A DNA stretch of 7,065 bases from Limivivens faecihominis. GTDB lineage: Bacteria; Bacillota; Clostridia; Lachnospirales; Lachnospiraceae. Below are positions 5,245-7,065 of the stretch, in pieces. The position numbers and the translations under genes are program-made. Numbering within the stretch: position 1 is the stretch's first letter; each line of letters opens with the position of its first letter. Below the pieces are notes generated by a model. That model did not search any database, had not been told where the DNA came from, and worked only from the letters and a program-made list of their open reading frames with translations. Where the stretch lies: the NCBI RefSeq assembly GCF_020686945.1, contig NZ_JAJEPR010000067.1, positions 1-7,065 of the forward strand. Direction: 5' to 3'.

Positions 5245-5937
5245 TCATCCGAATTTCCGACAGGCTCCGTACTTGGAAAAAGCCTGCTGACGGATTCCCT
5301 CTGTCTGCAGAAGGCAGGCGATGATCTCCGGAAGAAACTCATCGAATTTCACTTCCAGAATCATATCTCCCGGCACCTCCTCCGTCTCAATATCCCGCAC
5401 CTGATTTTCCAGAAAATCTCGGTGAAACAACGTGGTCCGGATATTGGAGTCAAAAGTCACACGCACATTTCCGGCCGCATAGACGTAAGGTTCTCTCTTA
5501 TAGGAAACCAGAACCCTGGGCCGCAGCTGCTGGCTCTTCATTTTGCAGTAAAGCTCCCGTACCAGCTCCTCCGAATGCCCCAGCATCCAGCCCGTATCCC
5601 CGGAAAGAAGCGCCCGGCACTCTGCCTCTGTGATCTCCGCATCTTTCTTCATACAGAGGCTGTTGTGCTTGATCTTCTTTTCCAGCGTAATAAGAGAAAA
5701 CCGGTCATTATAATAACGAATACGAAATTTCTCCCGTTTCTGGATCCCGTCAACCTTCTCCCGAAGGGCTTTATCATAGACGTTATCAAAATAAATGCTA
5801 CGGATCTGATAAGTCCCATCCGCTCCCGCATGAGGGTCCGAACGCATCACCGACCGCAGCCTCTGGCGAATCGCCAGATATTCTGAAAAATGGATCTTGT
5901 ATTTCAATTCATGTCTGTACTTTCCATCCAGCTCCAT
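5245..5937 (-). CDS. VTC-domain protein (polyphosphate polymerase-like, 230 aa)
   Basis: This is a single-domain member of the VTC / triphosphate tunnel family (PF09359). Its beta-barrel tunnel in yeast Vtc4 makes polyphosphate from ATP. Charged strand motifs expected to line the tunnel are all visible: YRHELKYK (7-14), IRSIYFDN (45-52), KREKFRIRYYN (67-77), LEKKIK (85-90), RPRVLVSYKREPY (139-151), RVTFDSNIRT (159-168), ILEVKFDEFLP (193-203) and SKYGACR (221-227). The length matches bacterial stand-alone members. No SPX or membrane part is present; the DUF4956 protein encoded next may supply membrane attachment. Whether these bacterial proteins make polyphosphate is not established. The ATG at 5937 has AGGAG six bases upstream. 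It is the first gene of the minus-strand operon, with its promoter region shared with the divergent regulator. Confidence 0.88.
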   Translation of the reverse strand: MELDGKYRHELKYKIHFSEYLAIRQRLRSVMRSDPHAGADGTYQIRSIYFDNVYDKALREKVDGIQKREKFRIRYYNDRFSLITLEKKIKHNSLCMKKDAEITEAECRALLSGDTGWMLGHSEELVRELYCKMKSQQLRPRVLVSYKREPYVYAAGNVRVTFDSNIRTTLFHRDFLENQVRDIETEEVPGDMILEVKFDEFLPEIIACLLQTEGIRQQAFSKYGACRKFG

Positions 5938-6108
5938 TTCTTTCTCCTCTCCATAGTTTTTCTTTCTATTCTATGGGTTCTTCCCAAAATCCAGCTTAAA
6001 AAAATTGTGAAGACTTTTTGAAAAATGACCAATATCCATTTTATTTCGCTTTTTAGGCACAATTTCCCTTTAAAATATAGTTAGAAAAAACACAGGAGTA
6101 GTGATGTT
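5938..6108. promoter_or_regulatory. Divergent promoter region between the VTC operon and the regulator gene
   Basis: This A-T rich 171-base gap must hold the start signals for both directions. For the regulator, TATAGT at 6076-6081 is a fair -10, but no good -35 lies at the right distance. For the VTC operon the minus strand shows TAGAAT (near 5969-5974) as a possible -10, again with a poor -35. AGGAG at 6094-6098, 10 bases before the ATG at 6109, is the ribosome site of the regulator. A regulator gene placed divergently here might act on this gap, but no clear operator repeat was found. Confidence 0.35.
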
Positions 6109-6786
6109 ATGCGAATTTTACTGATTGAAAATGATTTCTCCCTCGGCAGAAAACTCAAGAATCTGCTGGAAAAGAACCGCTACACCGTGGATGTGGCCAC
6201 TGTCCCCGGCGATGCCCTTTGCTATGGCCCTTCTTCTCCCTTTCATCTCATTATCTTTGGAGTATCTTCCACGGTCCCGGACAAACATTCTCTGTCCACC
6301 CTGGCGGAACTTCGTCAAAACCACATAGCAACTCCCCTTCTCTATCTTTGCAGCACGGACGCCATTGAAGAACGGATCCAGGCCCTCAATACCGGCGCCG
6401 ATGACTGCCTCCCGAAAAGCTTTGCCCCCAGCGAATTTCTCGCTCGTGTCCGGGCCTTAGGGCGACGGAGCAGCTCCTACATTCCCGAACTTCTGACCCT
6501 CGAAAACACGACGCTGGACTGCTCACAATACCTGCTCTCTGCCTCCGAAAGCCAGATCCGCCTCAACAACAAGGAATTTCAGCTGATGGAATTATTTTTC
6601 CGCTATCCAAATAAAATCTTTTCTCCGGAGCATCTCATGGAGACCTTCTGGGTTATGGATTCCAACGCGGATATCAATGTGATCTGGACCTACATCAGTT
6701 TCCTCAGAAAAAAATTAAAAGAAATCAATTCTCAGGTACAGATCCGCACCATCCGCGGAGCCGGTTACTCCCTCGAAAAAGCATAA
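6109..6786 (+). CDS. OmpR/PhoB-type response regulator with atypical (pseudo-)receiver
   Basis: The 225-aa protein has a receiver-like domain (about 1-118) and a winged-helix DNA-binding domain (about 128-225) ending in the typical RTIRGAGY (213-220). The fold is clear from RILLIEND (2-9), TGADDCLPKSF (95-105) and LARVRALGRR (111-120). Key residues for phosphorylation are changed. The phosphoacceptor Asp position, after HLIIF, is Gly51. The second acidic residue of the usual ED pair is Asn8. The switch Thr position after LLYL is Cys81. Lys103 is kept, but the Pro after it is Ser104. It is thus likely to act without phosphorylation, or to sense something else. No histidine kinase gene follows; tRNAs on the other strand do. 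Its position next to the VTC operon makes that operon a candidate target (inference). Confidence 0.9.
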   Translation: MRILLIENDFSLGRKLKNLLEKNRYTVDVATVPGDALCYGPSSPFHLIIFGVSSTVPDKHSLSTLAELRQNHIATPLLYLCSTDAIEERIQALNTGADDCLPKSFAPSEFLARVRALGRRSSSYIPELLTLENTTLDCSQYLLSASESQIRLNNKEFQLMELFFRYPNKIFSPEHLMETFWVMDSNADINVIWTYISFLRKKLKEINSQVQIRTIRGAGYSLEKA

Positions 6787-6794
6787 AACGAAAA

Positions 6795-6847
6795 AAGCAG
6801 GAAATGACGAAACCTCATAGGTCTCATCATTTCCTGCTTCTTTATTT
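6795..6847. terminator. Bidirectional terminator between regulator gene and tRNA pair
   Basis: A perfect 13-bp stem (6795-6807 with 6827-6839) encloses a smaller ACCT/AGGT stem (6812-6815 with 6819-6822). On the plus strand the tail is TTCTTTATTT; on the minus strand the stem is followed by six T in a row. It starts 8 bases after the regulator's stop, so it ends that gene and also blocks transcription coming from the tRNAs. Confidence 0.88.
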
Positions 6848-6883
6848 CCCGATTTTGTCTGCATTTTCCTCACCGCCATAAGA

Positions 6884-6911
6884 AAAAGCTCTTGAAATAT
6901 CAAGAGCTTTT
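6884..6911 (-). terminator. Terminator of the tRNA-Asn/tRNA-Cys transcript
   Basis: A perfect 12-bp stem (6884-6895 with 6900-6911) has a 4-base loop. Read on the minus strand it begins 4 bases after the tRNA-Cys end and is followed by a T-rich tail (TTTTTCTTAT), as expected for an intrinsic terminator of the tRNA unit. Confidence 0.85.
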
Positions 6912-6914
6912 CAG

Positions 6915-6986
6915 AGGCGCAGACCGGATTTGAACCGGTGCGTACTGGTGTTGCAGACCATTGCCTTACCACTTGGCTACTGCGCC
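6915..6986 (-). tRNA. tRNA-Cys (GCA)
   Basis: The 72-base gene has acceptor arms GGCGCAG and CTGCGCC, fully paired. The D stem is GCC/GGC, the anticodon loop is CTGCAAC with GCA in the middle, and the T arm is ACCGG-TTCAAAT-CCGGT. The discriminator base is U, usual for tRNA-Cys. CCA is not encoded. The outermost pair of the anticodon stem is an A-G mismatch. It lies 3 bases after tRNA-Asn in the same transcript. Confidence 0.95.
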
Positions 6987-6989
6987 ATA

Positions 6990-7061
<72 letters not shown>

Positions 7062-7065
7062 TTAT

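Noticed and set aside
5422..5886. 154-aa plus-strand open frame opposite the VTC gene
   Set aside because: The VTC motifs on the minus strand explain this sequence; the plus frame has no start signals.

Overview
The window looks like a piece of a Clostridia (Firmicutes, probably Lachnospiraceae-type gut anaerobe) genome. The reasons are an LPXTG-type cell-wall sorting signal, strong AGGAGG ribosome binding sites, a relaxase and helper genes of the kind found on Clostridial mobilizable transposons, and an OmpR-type regulator whose style is common in Lachnospiraceae. It holds two unlike halves that meet near position 4100.

Left half (1 to about 4100), the right-hand part of a mobilizable element. 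It starts inside a cell-wall-anchored Cys-rich surface protein (1-672), which would be cargo, and this gene is closed by a clear terminator. A non-coding stretch with a strong 12-bp hairpin follows (673-930). Next come a 57-aa four-cysteine protein, overlapping ATGA-style with a RecA/AAA-type ATPase (1101-2123), a putative oriT with a pMV158-like nick sequence (about 2143-2232), a MobV/Pre relaxase (2270-3517), a PC4/YdbC-like ssDNA-binding protein (3580-3807), a terminator, and a TnpW-like 54-aa protein (3871-4035). From memory, the order ATPase, MobV relaxase, TnpW at the right end resembles Tn4451/Tn4453 (tnpY-tnpZ-tnpW). The large serine recombinase (TnpX-like) would then lie left of this window. 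The ATPase appears to have lost its Walker A loop by an in-frame deletion, so this copy may be impaired.

Right half (about 4100-7065), the chromosome. An operon on the minus strand runs VTC-domain protein (5245-5937), DUF4956 membrane protein (4487-5146), CotH-like protein (4473 leftwards). The CotH gene is cut after about 124 residues, exactly where the element begins, so the element seems to have inserted into it. Divergent from this operon is an orphan OmpR/PhoB-type regulator (6109-6786) with no aspartate at the phosphoacceptor position. It is followed by a bidirectional terminator that also serves a minus-strand tRNA-Asn/tRNA-Cys pair (6915-7061).

Together the left genes describe a DNA element that can be mobilized in trans (oriT, relaxase and ssDNA-binding helper, with no conjugation pore in view). 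It delivers a surface protein and has broken a resident VTC-DUF4956-CotH cluster. No CRISPR array, rRNA or complete insertion sequence is visible.
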